A DNA stretch of 64,000 bases, taken from NCBI RefSeq assembly GCF_022179765.1, contig NZ_BPRE01000015.1, positions 1 through 64,000 of the forward strand, read 5' to 3'. Below the pieces are notes generated by a model that did no database searches, had not been told where the DNA came from, and saw only the letters and a program-made list of their open reading frames with translations. The stretch is from Methylorubrum suomiense. GTDB lineage: Bacteria; Pseudomonadota; Alphaproteobacteria; Rhizobiales; Beijerinckiaceae. How positions within the stretch are numbered: position 1 is the first letter of the stretch; every line of letters begins with the position of its first letter. Below are positions 51,488 through 60,202 of the stretch, one piece after another. The position numbers and the translations under genes are program-made.

Positions 51488-52377
51488 ACATCGCCATTCG
51501 GAACCCCGTGCCGCTGCGCCGCGAGGAGGGCAGCGTCCAGGTCGCCCTCGACCCGTCCGACAGGATCGAGACCGCGAAGGTCTTCGCCGTCTACGGCAAG
51601 GGCGGTATCGGCAAGTCGACCACCTCGTCGAACCTCTCGGTCGCCTTCTCGAAGCTCGGCAAACGGGTGCTCCAGATCGGCTGCGACCCCAAGCACGATT
51701 CGACCTTCACCCTGACGAAGCGCCTCGCGCCGACCGTCATCGACGCGCTCGAATCGGTGAACTTCCACTCTGAGGAGCTGCGGCCCGAGGATTACGTCGT
51801 CGAAGGCTATAACGGCGTGATGTGCGTCGAGGCCGGCGGCCCGCCCGCCGGCACCGGTTGCGGCGGCTACGTCGTCGGGCAGACGGTAAAGCTCCTCAAG
51901 GAGCATCACCTGTTGGAGGACACCGACGTCGTCGTGTTCGACGTCCTCGGCGACGTGGTCTGCGGCGGCTTCGCCTCGCCGCTCCAGCATGCCGACCGCG
52001 CGCTGATCGTCACCGCCAACGACTTCGACTCGATCTTCGCGATGAACCGGATCGTCGCGGCGATCCACGCCAAATCGAAGAATTACGGCGTGCGGCTGGG
52101 CGGCGTCATCGCCAACCGCTCGGCCAAGACCGACGAGATCGACCGGTTCAACGACGCGGTCGGCCTGCGCCGCCTCGCCCATTTCCCCGATCTCGACGTG
52201 GTGCGTCGCTCGCGCCTCAAGAAATCGACGCTGTTCGAGATGGAGGATTCGCCCGAACTCAGAGCCGTCACCGACGAATACATGCGCCTCGCCGAGACGC
52301 TCTGGGCCGGGGAAGACCCGTGCGAGGCCGTTCCGATGAAGGATCGCGACCTGTTCGAATTCCTCGGCTTCGATTGA
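51484..52377 (+). CDS. bchL: Dark-operative protochlorophyllide reductase ATPase BchL
   Basis: A 297-residue NifH-like iron protein. P-loop YGKGGIGKST at residues 37-46; the two Cys that hold the bridging [4Fe-4S] are C126 (GTGCGGYV) and C160 (DVVCGGFA). As a homodimer it transfers electrons to BchNB with ATP hydrolysis. Overlaps the bchH stop by ATGA and precedes bchM by 9-12 bases. Confidence 0.95.
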   Translation: MNIAIRNPVPLRREEGSVQVALDPSDRIETAKVFAVYGKGGIGKSTTSSNLSVAFSKLGKRVLQIGCDPKHDSTFTLTKRLAPTVIDALESVNFHSEELRPEDYVVEGYNGVMCVEAGGPPAGTGCGGYVVGQTVKLLKEHHLLEDTDVVVFDVLGDVVCGGFASPLQHADRALIVTANDFDSIFAMNRIVAAIHAKSKNYGVRLGGVIANRSAKTDEIDRFNDAVGLRRLAHFPDLDVVRRSRLKKSTLFEMEDSPELRAVTDEYMRLAETLWAGEDPCEAVPMKDRDLFEFLGFD

Positions 52378-52389
52378 TCGGATCGCGTG

Positions 52390-53247
52390 ATGAGCAGCTA
52401 CGTCACCCGCCGATCCCAGCTCGAAACCTATTTCGATCGCACCGCCGTCGAGGCGTGGTCGCGGCTCACTTCGGACGCGCCGGTCTCGAAGATCCGCGCC
52501 ACCGTACGCGCCGGTCGTGACGCCATGCGGACGACGCTGCTCGACTGGTTGCCCGCCGACATGCGCGGCCTGCGCCTGCTCGATGCCGGCTGCGGCACCG
52601 GAGCGCTGGCCGTGGAGGCGGCGCGCCGCGGCGCTCATGTGACGGCGATCGACGTGTCGCCGACCCTGATCGGACTCGCCCGCGAGCGCCTCCCGGAGAT
52701 CGCCGGGCCCGGCTCCATCGAGTTCCATGTCGGCGATATGCTCGATCCCTGGCTCGGGCGCTTCGACCACGTCGTCGCGATGGATTCGCTGATCCACTAC
52801 CAAGCACCCGACATCGTCCGGGCCTTGGCCGAGCTGTCCTTGCGCACGGACGGCAGCATCGTCTTCACCGTGGCGCCCCGCACCGCGCTGCTCACGCTGA
52901 TGCATGCCGCGGGCAAGTTCTTCCCGAAGGCCGACCGGGCGCCCGCCATCGTCCCGATCACCGAGGGCGGCTTGCGTCGCCGGATCAGTCGGGAGCCGGC
53001 CCTGGAGCGTTTCGCGGTGGAGCGTACGCGGCGGATCAACAGCGGGTTCTACCTCTCCAACGCGATCGAGCTGACGAAATCCCCATCCTCCAACCATCAC
53101 CCTCATGCTGAGGAGCCGGAGCGTAGCGGAGGCCTCGAGGGAGGGCTCCAGCCGGTCGCGCAATCCTTCGAGCCCTCCTTCGAGGCTGCTTCGCAGCACC
53201 TCAGGATGAGGGGAGGGAATGGGAGTGCGGGAGGTCGGTCGGCATGA
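52390..53247 (+). CDS. bchM: Mg-protoporphyrin IX O-methyltransferase with repeat-derived C-terminus
   Basis: A 285-residue AdoMet methyltransferase (a GTG at 52387 is a possible start). Motif I LLDAGCGTGALAVEAARRG, HVTAIDVSPTLIGLARERL, and the family ending RRINSGFYLSNAIELTK around residue 231, where typical BchM stops. The last ~54 residues (HPHAEEPERSGGLEGG, then HLRMRGG) are the translation of a palindromic intergenic repeat at 53100-53212. The stop still overlaps the lhaA ATG, so the inserted repeat keeps the reading frame. It acts on Mg-protoporphyrin IX from chelatase. Confidence 0.9.
   Translation: MSSYVTRRSQLETYFDRTAVEAWSRLTSDAPVSKIRATVRAGRDAMRTTLLDWLPADMRGLRLLDAGCGTGALAVEAARRGAHVTAIDVSPTLIGLARERLPEIAGPGSIEFHVGDMLDPWLGRFDHVVAMDSLIHYQAPDIVRALAELSLRTDGSIVFTVAPRTALLTLMHAAGKFFPKADRAPAIVPITEGGLRRRISREPALERFAVERTRRINSGFYLSNAIELTKSPSSNHHPHAEEPERSGGLEGGLQPVAQSFEPSFEAASQHLRMRGGNGSAGGRSA
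53100..53212. repeat. Palindromic REP-like repeat in bchM 3' end
   Basis: Outer arms CCCTCATGCTGAGG (53100-53113) and CCTCAGGATGAGGG (53199-53212) are inverted copies with one mismatch. Inner arms CCTCGAGGGAGGGCTC (53133-53148) and GAGCCCTCCTTCGAGG (53170-53185) also pair with one mismatch. This type of long hairpin repeat is known between genes of Methylobacterium and Bradyrhizobium relatives. Here it lies inside an open reading frame. Confidence 0.7.
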
Positions 53248-54689
53248 AGTCCGGCCTCACCCTCACGCAGGCCCTCCTGCGCCTCGGCCCGGCGATCCTC
53301 CCCTTTGCCGATGCCGCGACGAAGGAGCTGCCGCTCGGGCGGCTGATGCGGCTGGCGCTGTTTCAGGTCACGGTCGGCATGGCGGCCGTGCTGCTGATCG
53401 GCACGCTGAACCGCGTCATGATCGTCGAACTCGCGGTCCCGGCCTGGATCGTGGCGGTGATGCTGTCCCTGCCGCTGCTGTTCGCCCCCTTGCGGGCGCT
53501 GGTCGGCTTCCGATCCGACACGCACCGCTCGGTGCTGGGCTGGCGGCGGGTGCCCTATATCTGGTTCGGCACGCTGCTGCAGTTCGGCGGGCTGGCGATC
53601 ATGCCGTTCGCCCTGCTGATCCTGTCGGGGGACACCACCGGCCCGCTCTGGGTCGGTCACGCCGCCGCCGCACTCGCGTTCCTTCTCGTGGGGGCCGGCC
53701 TCCACACCACGCAGACCGTCGGCCTCGCGCTCGCCACCGACCTCGCCCCGGCCCATGCCCGCCCGAAGGTCGTCGCGCTGCTCTGCGCCATGCTGCTCGT
53801 CGGCATGATGGGCAGTGCGCTGCTGTTCGGGCTCGCGCTCGCGAACTTCTCCGCCGTCCGGCTGATCCAGGTGATCCAGGGCGCGGCCCTCATCACCATC
53901 GTTCTCAACGGCATCGCCCTGTGGAAGCAGGAGCCGCGCGATCCCGCGCGCACCGGCCGCGACGTCCCGCGTCCGAGCTTCTCGCAATCCTGGCACGGCT
54001 ATGCCGGCGAGCCGACGGCGCGGCGCCGGTTGGTCGCGATCGGGCTGGGTACGGCGGCCTTCTCGATGCAGGACATTCTGCTCGAACCCTATGGCGGTCA
54101 GATCCTGGGACTCAGCGTCGGCCAGACCACGGCGCTCACGGCGATGCTGGCGGCGGGCGGCGGCCTCGGCCTCGTGGCGGCGGCGCGCTGGCTCGCCCGC
54201 GGCGGCGACCCTTACCGAGTCGCGGCGGTGGGTTCGGTCATCGGCATCCTCGCCTTCTCCGCCGTCGTCTTCGCGGCGCCGCTCGCCTCCGCCCGGCTGT
54301 TTGCCGCGGGGGTGACGCTGATCGGCATCGGCGGCGGCCTGTTCGCCCATGGCACGCTCACCGCCTCGATGGCCAAGGCCGGGCCGGACGACACCGGACT
54401 GGCGCTCGGCGCCTGGGGCGCGGTGCAGGCGACCGCCGCCGGGATGGCCATCGCGGCGAGCGGCATTCTGCGCGATGTCGGCGCGGCGGTGGCCCAGACC
54501 GGCGTGCTCGGCGAGGGCATGAACGAGCCGGCCATCGGCTACCTCATCGTCTACCACGTCGAGATCGCGCTCCTGTTCGCCACCCTCGTGGCGATCGGCC
54601 CGCTCGTGCGCATCGACAGCCCTGAGCCCGTGCGTCCGGACGAGGGACGCGCGCGACCCTTCGACCCCCTCGTCAATCGTCCCACCTGA
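53244..54689 (+). CDS. lhaA: LhaA light-harvesting 1 assembly factor
   Basis: A 481-residue, twelve-helix protein of the BCD/PucC family (RLMRLALFQVTVGMAAVLLIG, LNRVMIVELAVPAWIVAVML, LGWRRVPYIWFGTLLQFGG, LLEPYGGQILGLSVGQTTAL). LhaA is required for LH1 formation and lies next to puhA in most phototrophic proteobacteria. It overlaps bchM by 4 bases and is a paralogue of the PucC-like protein at 39.4-40.8 kb. Confidence 0.9.
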   Translation: MKSGLTLTQALLRLGPAILPFADAATKELPLGRLMRLALFQVTVGMAAVLLIGTLNRVMIVELAVPAWIVAVMLSLPLLFAPLRALVGFRSDTHRSVLGWRRVPYIWFGTLLQFGGLAIMPFALLILSGDTTGPLWVGHAAAALAFLLVGAGLHTTQTVGLALATDLAPAHARPKVVALLCAMLLVGMMGSALLFGLALANFSAVRLIQVIQGAALITIVLNGIALWKQEPRDPARTGRDVPRPSFSQSWHGYAGEPTARRRLVAIGLGTAAFSMQDILLEPYGGQILGLSVGQTTALTAMLAAGGGLGLVAAARWLARGGDPYRVAAVGSVIGILAFSAVVFAAPLASARLFAAGVTLIGIGGGLFAHGTLTASMAKAGPDDTGLALGAWGAVQATAAGMAIAASGILRDVGAAVAQTGVLGEGMNEPAIGYLIVYHVEIALLFATLVAIGPLVRIDSPEPVRPDEGRARPFDPLVNRPT

Positions 54690-54703
54690 TCGGGAGGAGC
54701 GTC

Positions 54704-55477
54704 ATGCCCAGAGGCGAGATCACCGGCTATATCGACGTCGCACAGATCACGCTCTACGCGTTCTGGCTCTTCTTCGCGGGGCTGGTCTTCTATCTGCGCC
54801 GCGAGGATCGCCGCGAGGGATATCCCCTTGAGAACGAGGCCGCGGGACGTCTGAAGTCCTACGATCCGGTGCTGATACCGACACCGAAGGCGTTCCGCCT
54901 GTCGAGCGGCCACACCACCTACGCGCCGGAGACCAACGTCGCCTACGAGACCGACGTGCCGGCGACCAAGCGCGAGCCCTGGCCGGGCGCACCTTATTTC
55001 CGCACCGACACCTCGCTCCAGGCCGGTGTCGGGCCGGGCTCCTGGACGCCGCGCCACGACGAGCACGACCGCACCTGGGACGGGCATTACCGAATCGTTC
55101 CCCTGCGGGTCGCCGACACCTTCGTGGTGCACGAGGCGGGCCCGAATCCCATCGGCATGTCGGTGCTGGGGGCCGACCGCACTGTTGCGGGCACCATCAG
55201 CGACCTCTGGGTCGACCGGGGTGAATCGTTCGTCCGGTACTACGAGGTCGAACTCGGCGCGGGCGGGCGCCGGGTGCTGATGCCGGCGACCTTCTGCACC
55301 ACCAGCCTGTTCACCCGGACGGTCTCGACCGAGGCTCTGCTGGCTTCGCAATTCGCCGACGTACCCGGCCACAAGGATCCGGATTCGGTGACGCTGCTCG
55401 AGGAGGAGCGGATCATGGCCTATTTCGGCGCCGGAACCCTCTACGCCACGCCGGCCCGCGCGGAGCCGATCCTGTGA
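54704..55477 (+). CDS. puhA: Photosynthetic reaction centre H subunit
   Basis: A 257-residue protein with one N-terminal helix (ITLYAFWLFFAGLVFYLRRED) and the PRC-barrel cytoplasmic domain (IVPLRVADTFVVHEAGPNPIGM, then GTISDLWVDRGESFVRYYEV). It caps the L and M subunits (puf genes elsewhere). ATG with GGGAGGAG upstream; the stop overlaps the puhB GTG. Confidence 0.95.
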   Translation: MPRGEITGYIDVAQITLYAFWLFFAGLVFYLRREDRREGYPLENEAAGRLKSYDPVLIPTPKAFRLSSGHTTYAPETNVAYETDVPATKREPWPGAPYFRTDTSLQAGVGPGSWTPRHDEHDRTWDGHYRIVPLRVADTFVVHEAGPNPIGMSVLGADRTVAGTISDLWVDRGESFVRYYEVELGAGGRRVLMPATFCTTSLFTRTVSTEALLASQFADVPGHKDPDSVTLLEEERIMAYFGAGTLYATPARAEPIL

Positions 55478-56145
55478 GCGAGTCGGATTTCCTCCCCGAG
55501 GGCACCCTGCGCGGGATGCCCGGCCCTTTGCCCGCGGGCGAACGCATCCTGTGGCGCGGCGCCCCGACCTGGCGCGGTGTCCTCACCCAGGTCTTCCATG
55601 TTCGTCCCGTCGTGGCGTGGTTCGCCGGCACCGCGACGCTGTTCGGCATCGCCGCCGCGGCTCAGGGCGGCGTGATGACGGCGCTCAGCGTGGTCGGTCC
55701 GACCCTGCTGATCGGCGGCGGCGGCATTGCGCTTCTCACGGTGCTGGCGTGGCTGGTCCACCGCACCACCGTCTACACGATCACCGACCGCCGGGTGGTC
55801 ATGCATGTCGGAATCGCTCTGCCTATCACGCTGAACCTGCCCCATGCCCGGATCGAGGCGGCGGGCCTCCATCTTTTCGCGGACGGCACCGGCGACATAC
55901 CCCTGCTTCTGCCGCCGGGCGAACGGATCGCCTATCTCCATCTCTGGCCGCATGCCCGGCCCTGGCGGGTGAGCCGCCCCGAGCCGATGCTGCGCTCGGT
56001 GCCCGAGGCGCGGGCGGTCGCGGAATGTCTGGCCAATGCGCTTGCGGCCGAGGGGCCGCGCGTCGCCGAGAGCCCGGTTGCGATCATGCCGGAGCGTTCG
56101 CGGGCCAGCTCGGCGCAGCCCGGCCGCCTTGCCGCAGCCGGATAA
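55474..56145 (+). CDS. puhB: PuhB reaction-centre/LH1 assembly protein
   Basis: A 223-residue membrane protein with a PH-like domain. It has GERILWRGAPTWRGVLTQVF near the start, three membrane helices, TVYTITDRRVVMHVGIALPI (typical PH-domain-like signature) and a C-terminal helix. It helps the assembly of the RC-LH1 complex. Starts at GTG 55474 overlapping puhA. Confidence 0.88.
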   Translation: MSESDFLPEGTLRGMPGPLPAGERILWRGAPTWRGVLTQVFHVRPVVAWFAGTATLFGIAAAAQGGVMTALSVVGPTLLIGGGGIALLTVLAWLVHRTTVYTITDRRVVMHVGIALPITLNLPHARIEAAGLHLFADGTGDIPLLLPPGERIAYLHLWPHARPWRVSRPEPMLRSVPEARAVAECLANALAAEGPRVAESPVAIMPERSRASSAQPGRLAAAG

Positions 56146-56161
56146 GGTCGAGGAGAGGCCC

Positions 56162-56665
56162 ATGCCGATCGAGCTCCCCGCCCGCCGCCCATCCGAGCCG
56201 CCGCCCGTACGCCGCCCGCTGCAATCGCTCGCTCTCTTCGGTGTGGGCGCGCTGCTGGGGATCGTGCTGCTCGCGGTGTTCATCGGGCGCCGCGAGGGCG
56301 TCGGCCTGACCGAGCTGCCGTCGGCCCGCCCGGTGGCGAGCCTCGGCTTCCGGGCGGAGGATCGGCCGGACGGAGCGGTCGAGTTGGTGGGGGCGCAGGA
56401 CAATCGCTTGGTGGCCCGGATCGCGCCGGGCGAGGGTGGGTTCGTGCGCGGCACCTTGCGCGGCTTGGCACAGGCCCGTCAGCGCGAGGGGCTGGGGCCC
56501 GAGCAGCCCTTCACATTGACGCGATTCGACAACGGCACCCTCGCGTTGGAGGATGCCGCCACCGGGCGCCACGTCGCGCTGGAGGCCTTCGGCGCCACCA
56601 ACGCCGCGGCCTTCGCCCGCCTCCTGCCCGGCAACGAAGTCCAAGAGGGGAGGGGCCGGCCATGA
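56162..56665 (+). CDS. puhC: PuhC photosynthetic complex assembly protein
   Basis: A 167-residue protein with one membrane helix (LALFGVGALLGIVLLAVFIG) and a periplasmic domain (LRFDNGTLALEDAATGRHVALEAFGATNAAAFARLLP; here preceded by FTLTRF). PuhC is needed for optimal RC-LH1 organisation. It overlaps the following small gene by 4 bases (ATGA). Confidence 0.85.
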   Translation: MPIELPARRPSEPPPVRRPLQSLALFGVGALLGIVLLAVFIGRREGVGLTELPSARPVASLGFRAEDRPDGAVELVGAQDNRLVARIAPGEGGFVRGTLRGLAQARQREGLGPEQPFTLTRFDNGTLALEDAATGRHVALEAFGATNAAAFARLLPGNEVQEGRGRP

Positions 56666-56958
56666 CCTGGATCGGCAGAACGGTCGTCGAGGTGCCGTGC
56701 ACCGTCGAGATCGAGCAGACGCCCGAAAGCCTGCACGCCCACGTGACGCTGGATGCCGGCTTCGACATCGAGCCGGGCGACGAGGTGCAGGTGCACGACG
56801 CGCCCACGGAGGTGCCCTACGGCGAACGGCTCACCGTGCGCCGCACCGCCACCGTCACCCGTGCCGGCCGCCTGGAGCGGGCTTGGACCAAGCTGATCGC
56901 CCATCTCGAGCTGACCGAGCTCTACGAGGTGAGCTTTTCCGAACGGAGGACGCTGTGA
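56662..56958 (+). CDS. Conserved small photosynthesis-cluster protein, unknown
   Basis: A 98-residue protein between puhC and acsF with overlaps on both sides. It has an N-terminal beta-rich portion (VVEVPCTVEIEQTPESLHAH, FDIEPGDEVQVHDAPTEVPY) and a helical basic end. Proteins of this size occur at this place in other proteobacterial clusters, so it likely works with the cyclase or RC assembly, but the function is unknown to me. Confidence 0.65.
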   Translation: MTWIGRTVVEVPCTVEIEQTPESLHAHVTLDAGFDIEPGDEVQVHDAPTEVPYGERLTVRRTATVTRAGRLERAWTKLIAHLELTELYEVSFSERRTL

Positions 56959-58043
56959 ACGCCAATGTCCAGCCCCCGGCAGGGATTCCGGTCCCGCGCC
57001 ATCCGGTCAACGAATCGACCAAGGCCGCCCAGGAGACGACCTTCCTCAGCCCGCGCTTCTACACGACGGATTTCGAGGAACTGGACCGGACGAATGTCGA
57101 GCCGGTGCGGCGCGAGTGGGACATCCTGATCGACGAGCTGCGCTCCGACCCGAATAAGCGCCACTTCGTGCGCAACGAAGAGTTCGACTGTGACCTGTCG
57201 CATCTCGATCCCGAATTGCGGAAGGAGTTCCTCGACTTTCTCGTGTCGTCGATCACCGCCGAATTCTCCGGCTGCGTGCTCTATGCCGAGATGCGCAAAC
57301 GCGCGAAGAACAAGGACATCAAGGAACTGTTCGGCTTCATGAGCCGCGACGAGGCCCGGCATGCCGGCTTCATCAACGACACGCTGAAGGATTTCGGGAT
57401 CGGCGTCGATCTCGGCTTCCTCACGAGATCAAAGAAGTACACTTTCTTCAAACCAAAGTTCATCTTCTACGCCACGTACCTGTCGGAGAAGATCGGCTAC
57501 GCTCGTTACATCACCATCTTCCGCGAGCTGGAGCGTAACCCCGATCGACGCATCCATCCGATCTTCAAGTGGTTCGAGAAGTGGTGCAACGACGAGTTCC
57601 GCCACGGCGAGGCCTTCGCGCTGCTGATGCGGGCCAACCCGAAACTGACCTCGGGCGTCAACCGCTACTGGATCCGCTTCTTCCTGCTCGCCGTCTACGC
57701 GACGATGTATGTCCGCGACCATTGCCGCCCGGCCTTTCACAAGGCTCTCGGCGTCGATCCGAGCGAGTACGACTTCAAGGTCTTCCGGATCACCTCCGAG
57801 ATCTCGAAGCAGACCTTCCCGATCACCCTCGACATCGACGATCCGCGCTTCAAGGCCGGGCTCGACCGGTTGCTCGATTGTGCCCGGAAGATCTCCGACG
57901 CACGGGCACAGGGGGGAATCGGCGGCAAGCTCAAGCACGGCGTTCAGGCGCTGCGTGCGGCCGGGACCTTCGCCCGCCTCTACTGTCTGCCCGTGAAGGA
58001 GCACCGGATGCCCGCCGACATCCGCCTCCAGCCGGTCTGGTAG
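56955..58043 (+). CDS. acsF: Oxygen-dependent Mg-protoporphyrin IX ester cyclase
   Basis: A 362-residue di-iron enzyme that forms the isocyclic ring using O2. Di-iron ligands are in FMSRDEARHAGF and WCNDEFRHGEAF, plus a Glu in SITAEFSGCVLYAEM. It starts at GTG 56955, overlapping the preceding stop. No radical-SAM cyclase BchE is seen, matching an aerobic life style. It receives Mg-protoporphyrin monomethyl ester from BchM. Confidence 0.95.
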   Translation: MNANVQPPAGIPVPRHPVNESTKAAQETTFLSPRFYTTDFEELDRTNVEPVRREWDILIDELRSDPNKRHFVRNEEFDCDLSHLDPELRKEFLDFLVSSITAEFSGCVLYAEMRKRAKNKDIKELFGFMSRDEARHAGFINDTLKDFGIGVDLGFLTRSKKYTFFKPKFIFYATYLSEKIGYARYITIFRELERNPDRRIHPIFKWFEKWCNDEFRHGEAFALLMRANPKLTSGVNRYWIRFFLLAVYATMYVRDHCRPAFHKALGVDPSEYDFKVFRITSEISKQTFPITLDIDDPRFKAGLDRLLDCARKISDARAQGGIGGKLKHGVQALRAAGTFARLYCLPVKEHRMPADIRLQPVW

Positions 58044-58044
58044 C

Positions 58045-58854
58045 ATGGGTGACCTCGCCGCCCCGGCGCTTTTCGCCGTCCTGCTGTGGTGGGCCGCCAC
58101 CGGACTGGTGCTGGTGCTCCAGCACCGGCCGAGGCAGCACCATGCCCGCTTGATCCTGGCGGCGAGCATCGGGCTGGCGGGGGCGTTCTGGGCGATCCGG
58201 GCAAGCGCGGGCGATCCGTCGGAGGCGGGTGCCTATCTCGGCTTCACCGCGGCGGTCGCCGTCTGGGGCTGGCAGGAGATGAGCTACTACATGGGCTTCG
58301 TCTCCGGCCCGCGCCCGGCGGCCTGCGCACCGTCGCTGCGCGGGCTCGACCGGTTCTTCGCCGCTCTCGCCACCAGTCTGTGGCACGAGTTCGCGATTCT
58401 CGCCGGGGGTTTGGCTATTCTCTGCCTGACCTGGGGGCAAGAGAACCGGGTTGCGCTGTGGACCTACGCGCTGCTCACGCTGATGAATGCCTCGGCGCGG
58501 CTCAATCTGTTTCTCGGCGTGCGGAATCTCCACGCCGAATTCCTGCCGGCCCATCTCGGCTACCTGGCCTGTTACCTGTCACGACGGCCGATGAACCCGC
58601 TGTTTCCGGTCTCCGTGACGGTCGGCACAGCGGCCACCGTGCTGCTCGTCCGGGGGGCGATCGCCCCGGAGATGACCGCCGGGACGGCAACCAGCCTCAC
58701 CCTTCTCGCGACGCTCTGCGCGCTCGCCACGCTGGAGCACTGGTTCCTGATGTTGCCGCTCCCCTCGGCGGCACTCTGGAGCTGGGGCCTGCCGGGCCGA
58801 TCCGCACCCGTCGCCGCCGACGCCTCGGAGGGCGGCGCAACCCCACACGACTAG
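58045..58854 (+). CDS. puhE: PuhE (DUF3623) photosynthetic complex assembly membrane protein
   Basis: A 269-residue protein with about seven membrane helices (FAVLLWWAATGLVLVLQHRP, FTAAVAVWGWQEMSYYMGFV, then LMNASARLNLFLGVRNLHAEF). It matches PuhE, the membrane protein next to acsF and puhC that modulates bacteriochlorophyll synthesis and RC-LH1 assembly. It starts 1 base after acsF. Confidence 0.88.
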   Translation: MGDLAAPALFAVLLWWAATGLVLVLQHRPRQHHARLILAASIGLAGAFWAIRASAGDPSEAGAYLGFTAAVAVWGWQEMSYYMGFVSGPRPAACAPSLRGLDRFFAALATSLWHEFAILAGGLAILCLTWGQENRVALWTYALLTLMNASARLNLFLGVRNLHAEFLPAHLGYLACYLSRRPMNPLFPVSVTVGTAATVLLVRGAIAPEMTAGTATSLTLLATLCALATLEHWFLMLPLPSAALWSWGLPGRSAPVAADASEGGATPHD

Positions 58855-58897
58855 CTTGCAGGCGGACGTCAGATCCGCGGGCATCGGGAGGACGGCC

Positions 58898-60115
58898 ATG
58901 GACTACGAAGCGTTCTTCGACAGTGAGATCGCCGGCCTGCATCGCGAGGGCCGCTACCGGGTCTTCACCGATCTGGAGCGTCAGGCGGGACGCTTTCCCT
59001 ACGCCACGCATCACAGCCCCGCGGGCCAACGCGAGGTCACCGTCTGGTGCTCCAACGACTATCTCGGCATGGGCCAGCATCCGGTGGTGGTGCGGGCCAT
59101 GCACGAGGCGATTGAGCGCTGCGGCGCAGGTGCGGGCGGCACCCGCAACATTTCCGGCACCAACCACTATCACGTGCTCCTTGAGCAGGAGCTGGCCGAC
59201 CTCCACGGCAAGGAGGCGGCCCTGATCTTCTCTTCGGGCTACGTGTCCAATTGGGCAGCGCTCGGCACGCTCGGCGCCCGCCTGCCGGGCTGCGTGATCT
59301 TCTCCGACGAGGGCAATCACGCCTCGATGATCGAGGGTATCCGCTCAAGCCGGGCCGAGCGTCAGATCTTCCGTCACAACGATCCGGAGGATCTGAACCG
59401 CAAGCTGTCGCTGATCGAGCCGGGACGGGCCAAGCTCGTCGCGTTCGAGTCGGTCTATTCCATGGACGGCGATATCGCTCCCATCGACGAGATCTGCGAC
59501 GTGGCGGAGGCGCACGGGGCGCTGACCTATCTCGACGAGGTGCACGCGGTCGGCCTCTACGGAGTTCGTGGCGGCGGCATCTCGGAGCGGATGGGGCTCG
59601 CGCACCGCCTCGACGTGATCGAGGGCACACTCGGCAAGGCCTTCGCCGTGCACGGCGGCTACATCACCGGATCGAGCCGCCTGTGCGATTTTGTGCGGAG
59701 TTTTGCCTCGGGCTTCATCTTCACGACCTCCCTCCCGCCCGCCGTGGCTGCGGGCGCGGCGGCCAGCATCCGGCATCTCAAGGAAAGCGGCGTGGAGCGC
59801 GCGCGCCATCAGGAGCGGGTCGCCCGGGTGCGGCAGGCCCTCGACGCCGCCGACATCCCGACGCTCGCCAATCGCAGCCATATCGTGCCGGTGATGGTCG
59901 GCGACCCCGTCCTGTGCAAGGCGATCAGCGACAGCCTGCTCGATGAATTCGGCATCTACGTCCAGCCGATCAACTACCCGACCGTGCCGCGCGGCACCGA
60001 ACGCTTACGCATCACACCGTCGCCGCTGCACTCGAATGCCGACATCGATCACCTCGTCGAGGCCCTGAGTACGATTTGGCGCCGCATCGGCCTGCATCGA
60101 CAGGCGGCGGAATAG
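58898..60115 (+). CDS. hemA: 5-aminolevulinate synthase
   Basis: A 405-residue PLP enzyme that condenses glycine with succinyl-CoA, the first step of tetrapyrrole synthesis. ATG 58898 with GGGAGGA upstream. It shows CSNDYLGMGQHPVV, GTRNISGTNHYH, HNDPEDLNRKL, the active-site Lys in EGTLGKAFAVHGGY, and IFTTSLPPAV. As the last gene of the photosynthesis superoperon it ties precursor supply to bacteriochlorophyll synthesis. A second copy elsewhere in the genome would not be surprising. Confidence 0.93.
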   Translation: MDYEAFFDSEIAGLHREGRYRVFTDLERQAGRFPYATHHSPAGQREVTVWCSNDYLGMGQHPVVVRAMHEAIERCGAGAGGTRNISGTNHYHVLLEQELADLHGKEAALIFSSGYVSNWAALGTLGARLPGCVIFSDEGNHASMIEGIRSSRAERQIFRHNDPEDLNRKLSLIEPGRAKLVAFESVYSMDGDIAPIDEICDVAEAHGALTYLDEVHAVGLYGVRGGGISERMGLAHRLDVIEGTLGKAFAVHGGYITGSSRLCDFVRSFASGFIFTTSLPPAVAAGAAASIRHLKESGVERARHQERVARVRQALDAADIPTLANRSHIVPVMVGDPVLCKAISDSLLDEFGIYVQPINYPTVPRGTERLRITPSPLHSNADIDHLVEALSTIWRRIGLHRQAAE

Positions 60116-60151
60116 CTGTCGCGCAGCCGAAACTGTGCGTTCGACCAGCCT

Positions 60152-60169
60152 GTCACGCTCCATGGCGTG
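60152..60169. terminator. Small hairpin after hemA
   Basis: TCACGC and GCGTGA pair perfectly across a 6-base loop, 37 bases beyond the hemA stop and between two convergent genes. No T-run follows, so it is at best a weak or rho-assisted end. Confidence 0.3.
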
Positions 60170-60202
60170 AGCCGGTCGCTGCTCGTGAGGGCAACCGGTC
60201 CG

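Noticed and set aside
51277..53199. 640-codon minus-strand frame across bchL/bchM
   Set aside because: Antisense shadow of BchL and BchM, whose catalytic residues are all in place; Arg/Asp/Gly-rich translation with no family resemblance.
53103..54557. 484-codon minus-strand frame across lhaA
   Set aside because: Charged, repetitive composition typical of antisense to membrane protein genes; LhaA is clear on the plus strand.
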